NCBI RefSeq assembly: GCF_022458985.1
Contig: NC_061784.1
Coordinates: 22,805,002 to 22,869,001 of the forward strand
Length of the DNA: 64,000 bases
Source of the DNA: Mugil cephalus
Taxonomy: Eukaryota > Chordata > Actinopteri > Mugiliformes > Mugilidae
Direction of reading: 5' to 3'
Below the pieces are notes generated by a model, which was not told the origin of the DNA, made no database searches, and saw only the letters and a list, made by a program, of their open reading frames with translations. Positions 25,344 through 40,300 of this stretch are shown one piece after another (the stretch's first letter is position 1; every line of letters begins with the position of its first letter). A program made the translations under genes and the position numbers.

Positions 25344-28300
25344 CTGGAGACACAAAGACACAAAGACACAACAAAATAAATCAATAAAAAATAACCTGTG
25401 CTTCGTCTATCGGTTTAATTAGACACTTCTTACTTCACCTGATGCTGCTGTTCGGTCTAATCCGCTTTTAAACCTTGTGTAATACATGTTTGCATTTCAT
25501 CATTTTTGTACATCAACATATATGTTTTTAACTTTCTCTGTAAATCTCCAGTAAATAAAACCTTTTTGCACTATTTTGTACTTGTGTAATTGACATGTAA
25601 CTGTACATGTGTGTGTTTGTGTGTGACTGCAGAAGTTCTCATCAGCTAAATAAAAGTGAGCTGCATTTCAAAATAAGAGAAACTAGAGTAAAAATAAATA
25701 AACAATTTTTGCACGTTCAGATGAAGCGGTTTTATAATTTTTGTACATTTTCAATATATATGTTTTTAACTTTCTCTGTAAATATCGTTTTGCACTATTT
25801 TGTACTTGTGTAATTGACATGAAACTGTACATGTGTGTTTGTGTGACTGTAGATATGTGTGTAAGTTCTCATCAGCTAAATAAAAGTGAGCTGCATTTCA
25901 AAATAAGAGAAACTAAAGTAAAAAAAAACTAAACATTGTGCACGTTCAGTTTCAATAAACTAAAACGAAGGAAAAGCTTGAATTTACCCTTTTTATGTTT
26001 CACACCTTGATTTCAAAGTCTCAACTAATTTCCCAGATAATAAATCTCAACACTGTTTCTACACATGTATCTTTTTATGTGTAACTCGCCTCTAAACTAT
26101 ATTTACAGGTGTGGAATAACTTAAGTGTGGCGGCTTAATTCAAACTACTGCACTAATGTAAAGACGTCCCGTCCTGTTTTTGTTTGTGTGGGACAATGAC
26201 GGGACTTTGTAACCGATGGGCTACAATTCCAATAGTAATATTAATTATTAGGTTTTACTGTTAAGTTATTTGCAGAAATAAGATGCGTTTCCTGTTTTGC
26301 TTGAACAGTTCTCATTAATATGTAACTGTATCATGTTGGCAGCGGCTGCAGATTTATTACTGTAACGACACAAAATGTCCCCAAACAGAAATAAAATAGC
26401 TCGTCCCATCAGCGCCACACAAACCTTCCGGTTTGTCTGATGTGTGTTTGTTTTTTTTTTTATTTTATTAAGTAACAGTTTGTGTATTTGTTGTGGCCCT
26501 GGGCAAACTGGCAAGAGATATAATTAGAAAACCTTTATTTGTCCTGCGATGGGGAAACTGCAGTTTGCAACAGCACAAATAGAGCCAGAAAAATAACAAG
26601 AGCAAAGAGTGAAACTGTGTAAAAGATAAATAATAAGATTTACTATTAAATAGTAAAACGCTTCAATTCTTAGAAACACGTCATGTGGATTTTTTGTGCA
26701 TGAAACTAACTAAGTTTGTGTTTTATGCTTGTTTGTCTAACTTTGTGCAAATGTAATCTTTAATTTTACACAACTGAGCGAGAAACAAACAGCAGATGGA
26801 GATTTTTATACATTTATACCTGCAGTTAATTAATAAGCTGCTTAAAAAAAGTTTTCTTTCTCAGTTAAAATGGAAAAAACGGGGGTTTGGTATCTTCCTA
26901 CCTCCATGTAAAGTGCATCTATCTCCAGGCAGGAATAACATTTTTTTTTTGTTGTACCTTTCTGCTCCTTGGACAGCTGCTCGGCCTGGTCCCAGACCTC
27001 GGTGGCGTACAGGAAGTTGGAGGTGACCTGGACGTAGCTGGCGGCCATCTGGTGGATGCGCTGAGGTATGGTGACGGAGGAGCCGGTGCTGCTGCTGCTG
27101 CTGCTGCTGCTCACCAACGAGTAGCCGCCTGCTGTGCCCGGCGATAGTTTGGGAGAAACCGGAGAGGGCATACCTGCTGCCTTACTGCTCCAGGAAAAAC
27201 ACAGACAGAGGCAGGAAGGGGGATGAGATTTTAGTTTCAGGGGGAAAACCGTTTTTTTTTTTTTACCAAACACAGGAAGTCGACGTTTACGGTATTAATG
27301 TAACTGCTGCTCAGCGAAAACACAAAACAGTGTCATGCATGAATGCAACTGAATGCTGGATGTTTCCAACTGTGAATGTGGATGAGCTCAGTCTGGAGGG
27401 AAATAATGATGTTCAGCCCAGTTCAAGACCAAAAAAACTAAAAGTTTTACAACATGGAAGCAGCTTTTTTCTGCCCCAATTATGAAGGATGTGTAGTTTG
27501 GGTGCAAAGTTGAGATATCACTTAGCTTTGTGTTATTTATATATTATTATATTACACCCTCTGCGTCTGTGTTTCACGGGATAAACAAACTGTTTTACTC
27601 AAATTTACGTTCGGTTGTTACGACTCTGCTGCTTTCCATCTTACTCCAGTGTGAGTTACAGACGGTTTCAACTACTTTATTATAATTAAAAGTTTCCTGG
27701 GGGAAGAAATTATTTAAATCAGCTCCACCTTTACTGATGAACACATTAATTGATGATTTAATGGTTTCATGTCTGGTCTAAAAGGGGCGAATAAATCAGC
27801 GACGTCCATCATGACTCTTAAGCGACAAGAGGCAGAAAAAAAAAAAAGCCGCAAATCAAACAAAAGTTGATAAAAGTCGTAAAAAACTCACTCCTAAATC
27901 ACAGAGATGTCGATTTGCACTGGATTAGCTTTATCAGAGGAACTTGCTGTTACAGGAATTATGGTTCGGATAATTTGAGGTGTAATTTTTACTTTACAAA
28001 TCACGGACTTGGACGATTTGCACGGGATTAAGATCACAAACGACGTCCGTAATTATTAGAAATAACCAGAGGTCCCCAGGTCAAACTAGTCCCGTTAGAA
28101 TAGAGCTTATAACTATGTGTTTATCGGCAAAGGTGGAGCTGATTTAAATATCGACGGGTTATTTGTATTTTTTTATAACTTGCAAAGCAATTAAAGCTTC
28201 TTTATTATCTGACATGCAGTCGAGAGAGAGATAGAAAGTAGTAATAAACAAACACGGTTTGTTTAATCAGTGCGATATGGGGCTAATAAATATTAAATCT

Positions 28301-31300
28301 GAATCACAGGACGTCCCGTTAGTTGTTTGAAAAAGATCAGGACACATCCTGACACAGCATAGTTCACTTTAATCTGTCAGAAGTGCACTAAGTGTACTCT
28401 GAACTAGCTCTTGTTTACCGTGAACGTGCACGACACCAATGAATGCACTTTATTCTGCAAACAGTAAAAAAAATAAAAAAATAAATAAATAAAAGGAGGA
28501 CGTGACTTACTTTCCCATTCCAGGAGAGGGAGCCTGGGTGTTACTCAGAGAATTCTGGCAAACGAAATGAGAAGAACATTATGTACACGAGGATAAAGTC
28601 AATTCAAAGAAAAACAAAAGAAAAGCATTTATGGAATTCGATTGCACGTTTTTTTTTTTGCTGTTTGGAAATGAAGCTTCTGGGAAGTCCAGGAAACACT
28701 CACCTTTAAGTGTTCTGTGAGTGTTTTGGAGTATTTTAAAGCGCTGTCTTTCCTCAACTTGAACAACCGCAGGTAGAGAAGAGACTGGCACCGCAGGCTG
28801 GAGACAAGAGCGGGACAAATATTGATGGTGAAGCTCGTAAAAGGAGGCAGCAGAGACACAGACATGTGTGGGCGCCTCGAACAAATACTCGGGACTGAGC
28901 ATTAGTCAGGTATGAAGTCCCGAGGCGAGGAAATACATCGCCTGACGTGAGGCGGTGAACTTACCAAAGCACAGCCAGCCTCTTGTCTGCTGACGTAGCA
29001 TCGGGGGCCATGTAGCTTTTTAACTTCATAGTGTATCTGCGGAGCAAACGGATGGTTTTTAGTTAAAGCGAATGCACCAGATGCAGCAGAAACAATTAAA
29101 ACGCTTTCTGGAGCAGAAGATGAGGATCTGCTTAAAGTTCTTAACTTATCCTTTTCTTGGACTTTTTAAAACACAACAACTTTGATTGACGTCGGACCTC
29201 GCGGCCGTAAAACACTTTTGTGGTGAACGTCGGTGTGAAAACACAGCGGAAAGTACAGCTCTGCAACGACACTGTACGAAGCAACGGAGGTTTTTTTTCC
29301 TGCAAGTTTACAGAAGCTACTGTCGACCGTAGCCCAAAATAACACAACCACAGTCTGTGTGACACTTGTACAAAAACAAACACGCTCTACAACCACAGCA
29401 ACAACGTCAACTAGTCTATCAGTGCTGTGCGCTGCTATATAAGTCGGCACCGTCAAACATGATTTAATAGAACTATGGGATTGTGCAGCCGGGTTGTTTC
29501 TCTGAAGACTTTCCCCGTGTCTCTGCAGATGGAGATAAATAAATAAACTCTGACAAACTGAAGATGTGCAGCCGCCTCCTTCTCCGTTACCTCGAGACGT
29601 CTGGCGTCGAGAGAATTTGGACCGTTGCTCTGTTAGCGTTAGCGGATGCCTTCTTTTCAGATGCATCGCAGAACGTTGCTTCATCTTTAGTGAAGTATTT
29701 CCACACACACACTCCTGTCTACTAAGGAGGCGTCCTCGTTGTTGTTATGGTCACGTGATCGGTGGCTAGTAGACGCGATGCTTAACCGTCTGGAGCGTCA
29801 CTGAATCTCTGCTTCAACTCTTTTAGAAAGCGCTAACTTCAACCTATATGCTAGGTTATAAATTGCGTTAAAAGGCCGAGTAAAACTGTTCTGGGGAGAA
29901 ACAGTGGAAAGGAAAACGCTAGAGGAGATTGCTAGCTAGCTTCAAATGCTAGAAAGCAAAAACCAATCAGGAAATGACGCGTCAGTGCTTCTGTAAACGG
30001 TTGTAAATAGTTGTATGAAAACGTGTCATGCATTTCCTGCATTTTAATGGAAATATTTGTAAACACTAATCAGGAAATGATGTGTTAATTGTTGCTAAGG
30101 AAAAGGGAAAAGTTGTGGAAAAGAGTGAGGCTACATTCAGTCTATGGAGTAAATAGAAAGAAGACTTTTAGATATTATTACTTATTGTTGTAACTGCGTG
30201 ATGCATTTCATGCATTTCAATGGAAATAGTTATAAATCGCTTTGTTGTTTGGCCACGTTTGTACATAAGCTTTTGAAATTAAGACTTTAGATTTTTCTCC
30301 AAATCTAAAGATGTTTGTGGTTTTCTCAGTGACTCGGAATCGATGGTTTTATGTCCAATGTGTTAATACAGTTTGTCAAAATGAAAAAATAATCGTAAAA
30401 TGACGCATGCGAGGTTGTGCTGAAACCTGTTTTTTAAGATTTTTAAAACTAAAAATGGTCAAAAACAGCCAATCCAGAGGGTTGAAGCATCCTAGTGTGT
30501 ATTAGTGCTTCACAACAGACTCTGATGTTTATATAAATACGTCTTTTAAACTCTAACTGCGCTGGAGTTTGTCACTTACTTGATTAGCTCCACTGTTTCT
30601 GCGTACATGGGGAACGGAGACTTGGCCTCTTGGGCGCTTCTCTCCAGAGCGTTTCCACATTCAATGAAGGACACCACAGCGTCCAGGTAGTACACTGCCT
30701 TCTCAAAGCGGTCCAACTGTTTTAAAAAAATAAATAAATAAAAAGAAAAGGGGACAAAGCGTAGAATCAGTGATGGTGGAAGATCACGAGTTTCCATTTT
30801 ACCATCGAAAACACAGCGTTTCTTTCTCAGAGGGTGAAACGACGTTCACATGACACCAGAACATTAGATAACTGTGTGGATTTAATAAAAATAAAACTCT
30901 GTTTTCATTACTTAACCGTTTGTCCGTCGAGGCCCTTTGGTTTAAAAGGATTTTAAGTCAAACATCAATTTGTAGATTTGCTAGAAAGACGTATTAGAGA
31001 AAAAAAACTAACTTTATGTAACTTTGGGAGAATAATCAGATTCATGCACGTAATTGATACGTGCAGCTAAATCGCAGCCACGGGCTTGTTTTACAGTGTG
31101 CAGGTAACAAAAGTGCTTGTATTTTCCCTTTGTGCGTCCAAGAACCGACACCGTAACATGTCAATTACACCAGCGAATAGTCATTTTAGTTCTTCTTCCT
31201 CTTACCAGTGCATCTGCATTATGCTTAAGTTTCTTGGCCTCTTGTAAGTAGTGATCTGCCGAATGGACCCTGAAAGAAAAGTGACAGATAAAGCTAATTA

Positions 31301-34300
31301 GATTATGCAACAGCAATAATTTCTACATTGTCCAAACTCCTGAATCGTCACCGGGAACAAGATGCAAAAATAAATTAGGAGCGAGAGCATGTTATTCCGT
31401 TACCGCGGCGTGAAAAAGAAAATAGACTCGCAGCGGAGAGCCCTTTTTAAAATGGAAATTTACATCATCTCTCTGGCACGCCGCCACATCTATTCACGAC
31501 CTCCTCGACCTCCCGCCGCTTCACGCATCAAAGGCAACCCCAAGGATCCCTGCGGCGGTTTCTTTTCTGCGCCCCGCTGTGTGTGTGGGGGGTGGGGTTA
31601 TCCACAGTGGGAAAAAGGCTCCTCTTACCTGTCCTCAAACACCAGCTTGGATCTCTGAGAGCTCGGATCTCTGGAGCCGTCTGCGGAGAGCGGAGGCACC
31701 GCCAGCTGGTTGTCGCAGCCCTTTGAGGATTTCTCCTGCGGAGACGGCGAGTGAGAGGAAAAAAAATAAAGTTTCGAAGGGGAAAACAGAGCCCGGAAAT
31801 GTGTTGGGAACGTAGAAAACGGACGTGCACAAGGTGTGAATAATAATGTGAGTGTCCTCAACCACTCCCATAGCAACAACTCTTTTTTTCTCTGCACACT
31901 TGCTTTGTTATTCAAATTCCTGAGGGGAAAGTCACTGCACGGCCGGCGAGGAGAGAGATCACACCCACCTTGCCGTCCCGTGTGCTGCGTCCCTTGTCCT
32001 CTCCCTTTCGGTGTTTGGAGAAGGAGTTGCCCTTGGTGCTGTGGCTCCCCTCTTTCCCGCTTCCCGTCCCGCTGGACAGCGACGTGGACGACTGGCTGAC
32101 CGTGCGCTTTCGACTCGGATGCTCCGCCTTGGGCGTCCGCCGGAGACCGGACATGGAAGGAGACGGGATCGGCTCCTCCTTCTTGTCCACGGACCTTTTG
32201 GACCTGGTGGGAATTCGAAATCATCGGTGAATTCTTTCATTTGAGAGATTAAAAGTATGCAATTAAAACTCAAAAACAAACACAGAAGAAGACATAACAC
32301 TGAAGGTGGAGCCTGCGTGGAATGCCGTCTAATAAATGAGCCGCGTCGCCGAGCTTTAACGCTTTTAGTTTTACGGCGCTTATTCGAGCTCATCGGGTTT
32401 ATTCTGCGATTAGAGGGAAAGACACCTGTCTGGAATCACTTTGCACCTTCAAAATGAAATACTAGTCACATCAGAGGAGTTCCCAGTGTGCAGATGCTAT
32501 ATTAGGACAAAAGACAAACAAACAAAATAAAACAATACTCACTCTTTACTGCCGTTTTTATGGTGAGATTGAGACTTGTCCTCGACTTTGCATCGCTTGC
32601 TCTCTAGCTTGGTGCCTTCTTCATCGTTCTGGAGACGCAGAAATCGGGAGAAAATTAAATGCCAAGTCTTAGATGGTGCAGTACGACGCTTCGTCAGCAC
32701 TCATTTCTCAAAATAACTGCCTCAGATTACTCTAAGACGTTTGAGTCTTTCTCTAGTCGCTTCACAGCTGTAATAAAAAATGCATTATCTTCTAATAGAA
32801 AATCAAAGTCTGGATCCACACCAACATGCAATCAATTGTTTCTTGGCTCGCGTTAATGGAAATCTGACTTTAGGATACTTTTTAAGATACTGAGAAATTC
32901 TTGCGTTGTGATTTTTGGAAAAAAAAAAAGCAGAGTAATGGCTGGAGTTTGTTCTACCTTGTGTTTCCTTTTGGCCTTGCTTGACGTCTTCTCAGAGCTC
33001 TGCTTGCTGAAGGTGATGCCGTCCCGTTCTATAGTGTCGTCCCGTTCCACTTTTATCTCCGCGGGCTCCTTGTAGGGTCGCCCCGGGATCCTGGACAACA
33101 AGGTGAGATCTACGGGGAAAACGGGGACGGGTACGATCATTATTTGGTTCCAAAGTTCAAACTTTTTTCTGTGCGTGCTCTGCAGCGATGCAGGGAAAAA
33201 GTGATCGGTTTTTAACTAACCTATCTTCACCAGTAAAATCTGCTGCGGCGGCTGCTTCACGGAGTAGCGCTCCTCCGGGTCGCTGAGCGGAGACAGCAGC
33301 TCCTTCTCCTCCATCGGAGAAAACACGACGGGGGTCCGGATGCTCTCCGTGTACTTGGGCGTCTGCGACGAGGACGGGATGCTGTCATTGCCCTCGGAGT
33401 CCGACGTGGACGAGTCCGTGACGAACTCGCGGGACTTCTGCGTCGTCTTGGCGGACGCCTTCGTCTTGCGTTTGTCTGCGGCGGCGGGGGCGGCGGCCGC
33501 GTTGGGCCTCGGGGACGATTTGAGTTCTTTTTTGATGCTCGGTTTGCGGGAACCCTTGGTGGCGGCTTTCGGCCGGTGGGGGGGTATTTCTGGGGTGGGC
33601 TCGCTCTCCACTCTCAGGCCTCCTTTCGGTTCCTCCACCACAGGAGGCTTCTCGGACTTTTTGGGCTGCTTTTTGCCCACTCGGATCCGCGGGTTCGCTC
33701 CGCCCTCGCTTTGCGCGGGGGATTTTTGCCGTCCGCGGCCCCCCTCCGGACCCTTTTGCGCTGCCCTCAGGTCCCTGTTTGGGGTGGGTGTCGCCGAGTC
33801 TTTCGAGCCCCCTCCCTGGCTACCGTAGCCACGCCCTGAGCTGCTATCTCGACCCTCTTTCTTGCACTTGGGTGGAACATTGTTGTTGTCCACCGGAGAA
33901 GCCGGGGAGAACTGCTTCGTCTTCTTGAACCAGTTGTCCAGCTGCCACTTGTTGGCCATGGGTTGTTCGGGCTGAGAGGGAACGGAAGAACACGCAGAGT
34001 TAAGGAACTGCCAGAATTATGTGAACTACAACTCATTACAACTTTATAAAAAAAGTGAGATGATTACTTCAGGAGACGCAGGCCGCGGGTGCTCGTTGGC
34101 TTCGCTGTCCGTCGTGCTGCTTTCGCTCTCGCTGTCAGAACCCGAGCTGCTCTCGGAGCCGCTGTGGCTACTGGTGTCGTCCCTCGACTGTTCATTTGCT
34201 TCACTGTTATTGCTGTCGTTGAGAGTAAACAGCGTCAAACACTATATGCAAAAGTTGTGCAGTTCGCATTTTACAAGTTTCGAACGTGGTCCTTGTCCCA

Positions 34301-37300
34301 GTTTACATGCAACACTGAATAACTGACGGGAACGTCGGCCTCCTCCTGCACACTAGGTGGCGATATGTGGAGTCTAATACATTTCAAAACAACCTATGGT
34401 GCAGATAGATGGCGCTATCCCTCAGGTAGCTCTTCTACCGGCTCTGTTTTTTCCTTCTTCTTCTGCAACCAGCTTTTTTGGGATGTTTTCGTTCTGGGGT
34501 CAAACACCAGCGCAGCAGTTGTGGAGCATGTTGTCCAGTTAAAGTCCAATTAAGGTGTATATATGGTGGAGTAAATTAATTTTCAATCACAATATCTGGG
34601 GGTTTTAATCGGATGAGGAGAACGATGATTTTAGGCGTTTACTTGCACTTAAGTTGTCCAGTTAAAGTCGGATTAGGACAATAATAAGTTTTGGTTTTTT
34701 TTCATTCTACATCGGAGAATTTAAAGAGATCAATATACTGAAATCTGCAGATTATTCTTAAAACAAAGCCACTACAGTAAAAAAACAACAATATTTTTTA
34801 AGTTTAACAACAACCTGATTGTTTAACTTTTAACAGTTTCACATTATATATGGAAGCAGTATATTTTTGAACCAATCAGAGCTTTGTACACGAGTTAATG
34901 TTGAGTAAATGCTGCATGATGCAATATGTGATCAATGTGTGATAGAAACTTCAGAGTCTTGTCTTTCAGAACAGACCAAGATCTTGCACGAGCTCCAAAA
35001 TGTTCATGAACGACATTCAGTTTGCTTTGGCTACGTCCTAAATATGTGTTGTTTTTGGAATAATAACCATCACATAAGACTGTGACACTGTTGGGATGAT
35101 TTCAAAATCTAATTTCTGAAGGCCGTGGACATATAATATAACAACCCCCCCTCTTAATATAACACGACACAAGCCAATACAAAGACAGGACGGCTTCAAA
35201 GTTTTAACTTGACCCTGTAATAATGCGACGGTTGTTGCAAATTTACATAAACTTTACAACACTCTACCTTGCAGATGTGTTCCTTGAGGCATTCTTAGCC
35301 GAGTCCTGTTCTCCATCACTGTCCTCGCTGCTGCTCAGCTTCAGGTCATTTTCCAGCACGCTAAGTCGCAGAAATAAAAACATAATTAAATCTTATTTTA
35401 TTCAAAGTATTGGTTTAAAAAAAAAAAAAAGGATGAAGGGCTTACGTCGGCTGGTCGTCGCAAGCTTTGGGCTGGTGGCTGGAGTTCTTGGATGAGCTGC
35501 CTCGCTCTAAACAACACACAATGCACGTATATGTAAATACACAACATGCATGTTAATTATTCTTTTGCGGAGATTTTGCATGATGTTGGAACTTACTGTG
35601 TCCGCTTGGAAAAGAGTGAGACTCCTGAGGTTAAAAGAAAATAAATAAAAAGTTAATGTTTATTCGTGTTTTAATCCGACACAATAGATTTTGGTCTGCA
35701 CGTCTTCTCTTACTTTATTCTTTATTCGTACCGTGCAGATGTAACACAAATAAAAATAAGTTATGCATTAATTTATTAATCTATTACGACACAAAATGAA
35801 TCAAACAAGTCAGCAACTGGCACATACGCTGACCTTAGTGGGGAATGGAAACTTGGAGGGCTCCGTTTTGCAGGGGGTGTGGATGGCCGTGAGTGGAGGG
35901 GGCCACGACTGAGTCATTTCCTGAATTTAAAGAAAAACACACAGTTTAAAAAAAAAAAAAAAAAAAAAGGGCAGTAATGCACAAATTCTTCCTTTTTTAC
36001 TAAAGTAAAAATAAAACTACATAGGAACATACCTTGAGAATTTCATCGACACAGTTGGGATCACCGGATCCCTGCAGAAAGAAAGAAAGAAAGAAAGAAA
36101 GAAAACACCACGCTTAGCAGATGTGCCCATAAACAACATGATCTCAGTGCAGGCAAGTGAGAGGTGGCTTCCATTTTGAGCACCGTGAGTCATCCTATAG
36201 GCATTTTATGAGACCTAGCGAGTTTACCATGTGTGGGGTCATTTAATACAGTTACAACATCGTTCTTAGTACTCATCTGCTTTCCTAAGTATATAAACAC
36301 TAACAGCGGTTTATAGTTTAACGTCTGCACTAAAACAATGCCCAGTTTGCCCCTCGTGAACACTCGCACAGGCTGCGTTTTTTCGGGCAATCATTGCTTC
36401 TGTTTATACTGGCCCGTTAAAAAATACGTGCCACAGTTTGAAGAAGGCGAAGCACAGACTTGGTCTTTTTAAACTTTGGGTAAAGTTCAAATTTCATCGC
36501 TTATATTGTGACCGGTTTCCTATAGAGCGTGTGATGTCACAGCAAAGGGGAAGTCAGTGGTTATGGACACTTAGTGACAAAAAAAAAGTGACAAAAAGTG
36601 AGTTGATTGTGGAGATTAGCAGCAACCTATGTGGAAGTGACGTCAATGCACATCCGCTATTGGGGCCTGCAGCAAAAAAGGGGGGAATCATCACAGAATT
36701 CAAAATTTGATGCTCAAATGTGGACTGTTTCAATCAGAATATGTCTGCAGCTCCTGTCTTACCTCTACAGGCTGTGAGGGGATCTTAAGCTTTGTGAGTG
36801 GGGCCTTGCCGTTGGACTTCATCTCTCCCATGGTGCTGCTGTGCGACTGCCCGCTGTAGCTTTCCGCCTGCGAGCTCTTGGGTTCCGCCGTTTCCTGGCC
36901 GTCCATAGGCCGCACGTAGGCCGTGGGCTTCTGCAGCATGGAGCTGGGCTTGGGCATGAGAGACGGCGGGAAGGCCTGACTCAAGTGCTGTCCGCTGGGG
37001 AAGGAGGTGTGCACCCGCGAGGGCGAGTCCCAGTTGGCCTCCCTGTCTCTCGGGGACTTGGAGCGGTAGCGCTCCTTGTTGTTGTGGTGCTGCTGCTCGG
37101 CGGACAAGCTGCTCCGCGAGTGGCCGCCGGAGGAGCTCAGGGAGCCTTTGGCCGGACTCGCCGTGTGCGACTTGGAGTGCTCCGACCCGCCGCTGTGTTT
37201 GCTCGACTTCTTCTCCCGAACCTCCCCTCTTTGGCTACTGTTGCTGCTGCCGCCGCCGCCGCCGCCACCTCCTCCGTTGGTCCTCTGGCTGCTGTGGCCG

Positions 37301-40300
37301 CCTTGGACGCCTGAACGTTTCTGGGACTGGGACGAGGATCCGCCCGCCGCGGGGCCGACGGGAGTCCACTTACTGGTCTGGCCGCCGCTACCGCGCTGGT
37401 CCCCGCCGAACAACGGTGGGCCCGATTTGTCCTCCGAGGAAGACGAGCTGTTCGAAGGTTTGCCACCAAGCTTTGGAAGTGTGTCACCGATGGGCTCTTT
37501 CATCTCGTCGTAATTGCCCAGCATGCTCTGAATACGGCTGGACAGTTTATCTTCCTTGCTGGACTGAAGAGAGAAGCAGAGAATGGGGAAGGAAGAGGAG
37601 GAGGAGGAGGTGGGGCGGTGGCAGTAGACGGAGAGAGAGGTGATGAGGGGGGAGACAGAAAACGAAATTGTGACGAAAGCAAACGAGGGGGGAACGTGAA
37701 CGAGAGGGAAAGAGGAAAAGGGGGAGAGAAAACAGAAATTATGGGCACGAGTTCAACGTTTGCATTTACAGCTTTCAATGCAGAAACAAAAGAAATGTTT
37801 AACATTTAAACTTTTAAAGACGAGGAGTAAGCTCGGGCCTCCGAAGCAATGTGTGAACACAGATAAGGGTCTGCACCACGGCCCCAACACACGGAGGTTA
37901 ATCAATCACTTTGGGGCCGCGGGTTCGAGTACGAGTCCGTGTACAATATCCAGTTTCACATGCGGCCTCACAACTCTGTTTTTTGTTTGACGGATTCACA
38001 CTGAGGGTGAGGAAACACAAGCCGTTATCTGCAGCAGGAAGTGTAACTAGCTTGGTCATAACGTAGAAAACCCTCCTCCTCCTCCTCCCCACCGCCGCGA
38101 CGCCGCGCCTCCTGCTAGCGCGTTCCTAGCTCACGTGTAGCGCAGCGTGCTCCGTTTCATTTGGTAGCACAAGCATAAACTACCTGCTTTATTGCCGACT
38201 TGATTAGACGGAATAAAAAAAAACAAAAAAAAACACAGGGACGGCGATTGAAGGTTGGTGCAATATCTGAGGCTGGCTGATAAGGGTTAACTCAACAAAG
38301 AATAAAAAGAAAAGTACTCGAGGATCAATAGAAACAGACGAATCGAGTGTGAAATGAAATAAAAACCTACAAAAATGTGCCGACCACAAGAAACACTGTT
38401 CACGTTCGGTTCCATACAGAGCGCTCGCTAACTGGATTGACATATAACATCATATATATAACCACATACTTGTACACTACACGACACTGTGCATTTTTTT
38501 TTTTTTTTTTCCATCGGCCGGTTTAATTTTTGTTTACACTTCCTGCTTCACTTGCTTCAACAATGGCGGCTGAAACTTTTCAGTGAATTCCACGAGATAC
38601 ACAAACGTCTCCAAACCTCCTCAGTTACTGATTAATTAACTCGGTTCCAAAACAATCAAGTCTAAAAATAGTGGAGATGGAGAAGATGGATCACTTAAGC
38701 GCAGAAGCGTAAATTATGCATGAGAGTTTGCTTTCATGTATTGAAAAAAAGAAAAAAAAAAGTTTATCACGCTTCATTTTGTGCAGCTAAGGAGCGACTG
38801 CACCGCAAAAATACTACGTCTGCGCTGGTCTTCGTTCGGGAGGCCGCAGCTGCAGCTGTGTGCACGCGTGGCCTTTAATGCAAAACACTGTAAACTTCCA
38901 CTTGGTGAAGCATGACAGAATAAAGGGGGGAGTGTGTGGGGGGGGGGGGAGTCAAACGACTGCTTACATAAGACTGGAGCAGCAGACGAGAGATACGAGG
39001 TGGAGAAAAGCCAGTCAGAGAGATTGTGCTGCATTAAAAAGCATCGACGGTGCCACGTGTGTTTTCTTTAAAGCGGTACTAAAGGTCGCGTTCACACCAA
39101 GAGCTGTTTGGTCGCTTTAAAAAACAGACCAGAGTTCATTTTCCGCCCACCGTCGTCTGGGCAGGTGTGAAAGATCTCAACCGAGCTCAGGTGTGAACCA
39201 AACAGGTGAACTCTGGTCCACTCGGGAACGAAACGTGGACCTCGGTTCGTCGGCCGCGTGAATGCAAATCGGAGTAAACGCAGGATCAAAACGCAGGAAG
39301 TAACGCGAGGCGATAAAAAACCAAAACAGACGCGGCGAGAGGACGTTGTTTCCCTCCGGTGCCGTTTCTTTTTCATTCATTCATTAATTAATTAATTGCA
39401 AGAGAGAAACGCTCTCTACCTTCGCCGCCCTATGTGGTCATGGATGAATAACAAAGAAACAAACCGCCGCCGACTCTCGTCTTTCTCCTCCGACCATTTG
39501 TTTTTCCTGGTTGAGAGCGAGGGAGGGAGGGATCAACGCACCCTTTTTAACCACGTGACGTTTGCTCACAAAGTTCAGAAATTGCAGGTTGGAAAGCAGA
39601 ACTGAACCAAACGATAAATGAAAAAAAAAAACATAAACAACAACAACAACAACAAAAAACAAACCGCTTTCTCTTCGTCAGGTGTGAAAAAGTTTCTAAA
39701 GAGAAAATAAACAGTAAGAACCGCCCGCAAAGGTTAAGGACTTTTTATTGCTTTGTTGTGAACTCATCACTCATATCTTTCTTTTTTTTTTGTAATTCCC
39801 AAACCGGTCGGTCGGGACACATTCCTCGCTGCCTCCTTTTCCTTTTTGATGGCTACTTCAAGCTAAGGAGACGAGGACACTTAACACACTTAAGATCTGC
39901 TCAAATCTGGTTAGTGGCAAAAGATTAGCACAGTACTGAGAACTCAAATCCTCTTTGCAATTTACAATTATATTGGAACTGGGAGCTGGCTGGCCTGCAT
40001 GTACTATTTTTATATATATATATATGCGTCTGTAAGCACGTTAATTGTTGTGCTACAATAGAGCTACACAAAGACTGTTTTATATATAACCGTGACAGCT
40101 CCAACTCCACTCGCCTTTTACTGTAAAAGGAAACTCCTTCACAACACCTGAGTATAATTAACAGAGCAGCCAATTACCTCATGAGATCACCTCAATTATA
40201 AGAAGGTGGGAGGTGACTCTCAGAGCCTGATGTCATGGAAAAGCAACACCGACCAGTCGGCAACAAACGTACGTAGAATATTCCCACTACACGTGCATCA

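Noticed and set aside
29166..29708. 180-codon minus-strand open frame
   Set aside because: It lies in aff4 intron 16, has atypical composition and no recognised domain.
31625..32224. 199-codon minus-strand open frame
   Set aside because: It crosses the aff4 exon 13/14 intron. It is out of frame with the true exon 13 reading, although its 3' end coincides with exon 14.
33340..33828. 162-codon plus-strand open frame
   Set aside because: It is antisense to aff4 exon 10, whose minus-strand frame is clearly the conserved one.
36841..37513. Two long plus-strand open frames (157 and 145 codons)
   Set aside because: Both are antisense shadows of aff4 exon 3 and are GC-biased low-complexity peptides.
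37915..37990. tRNA B-box-like 'gcgggttcgagtac'
   Set aside because: No matching A box or cloverleaf could be drawn around it.
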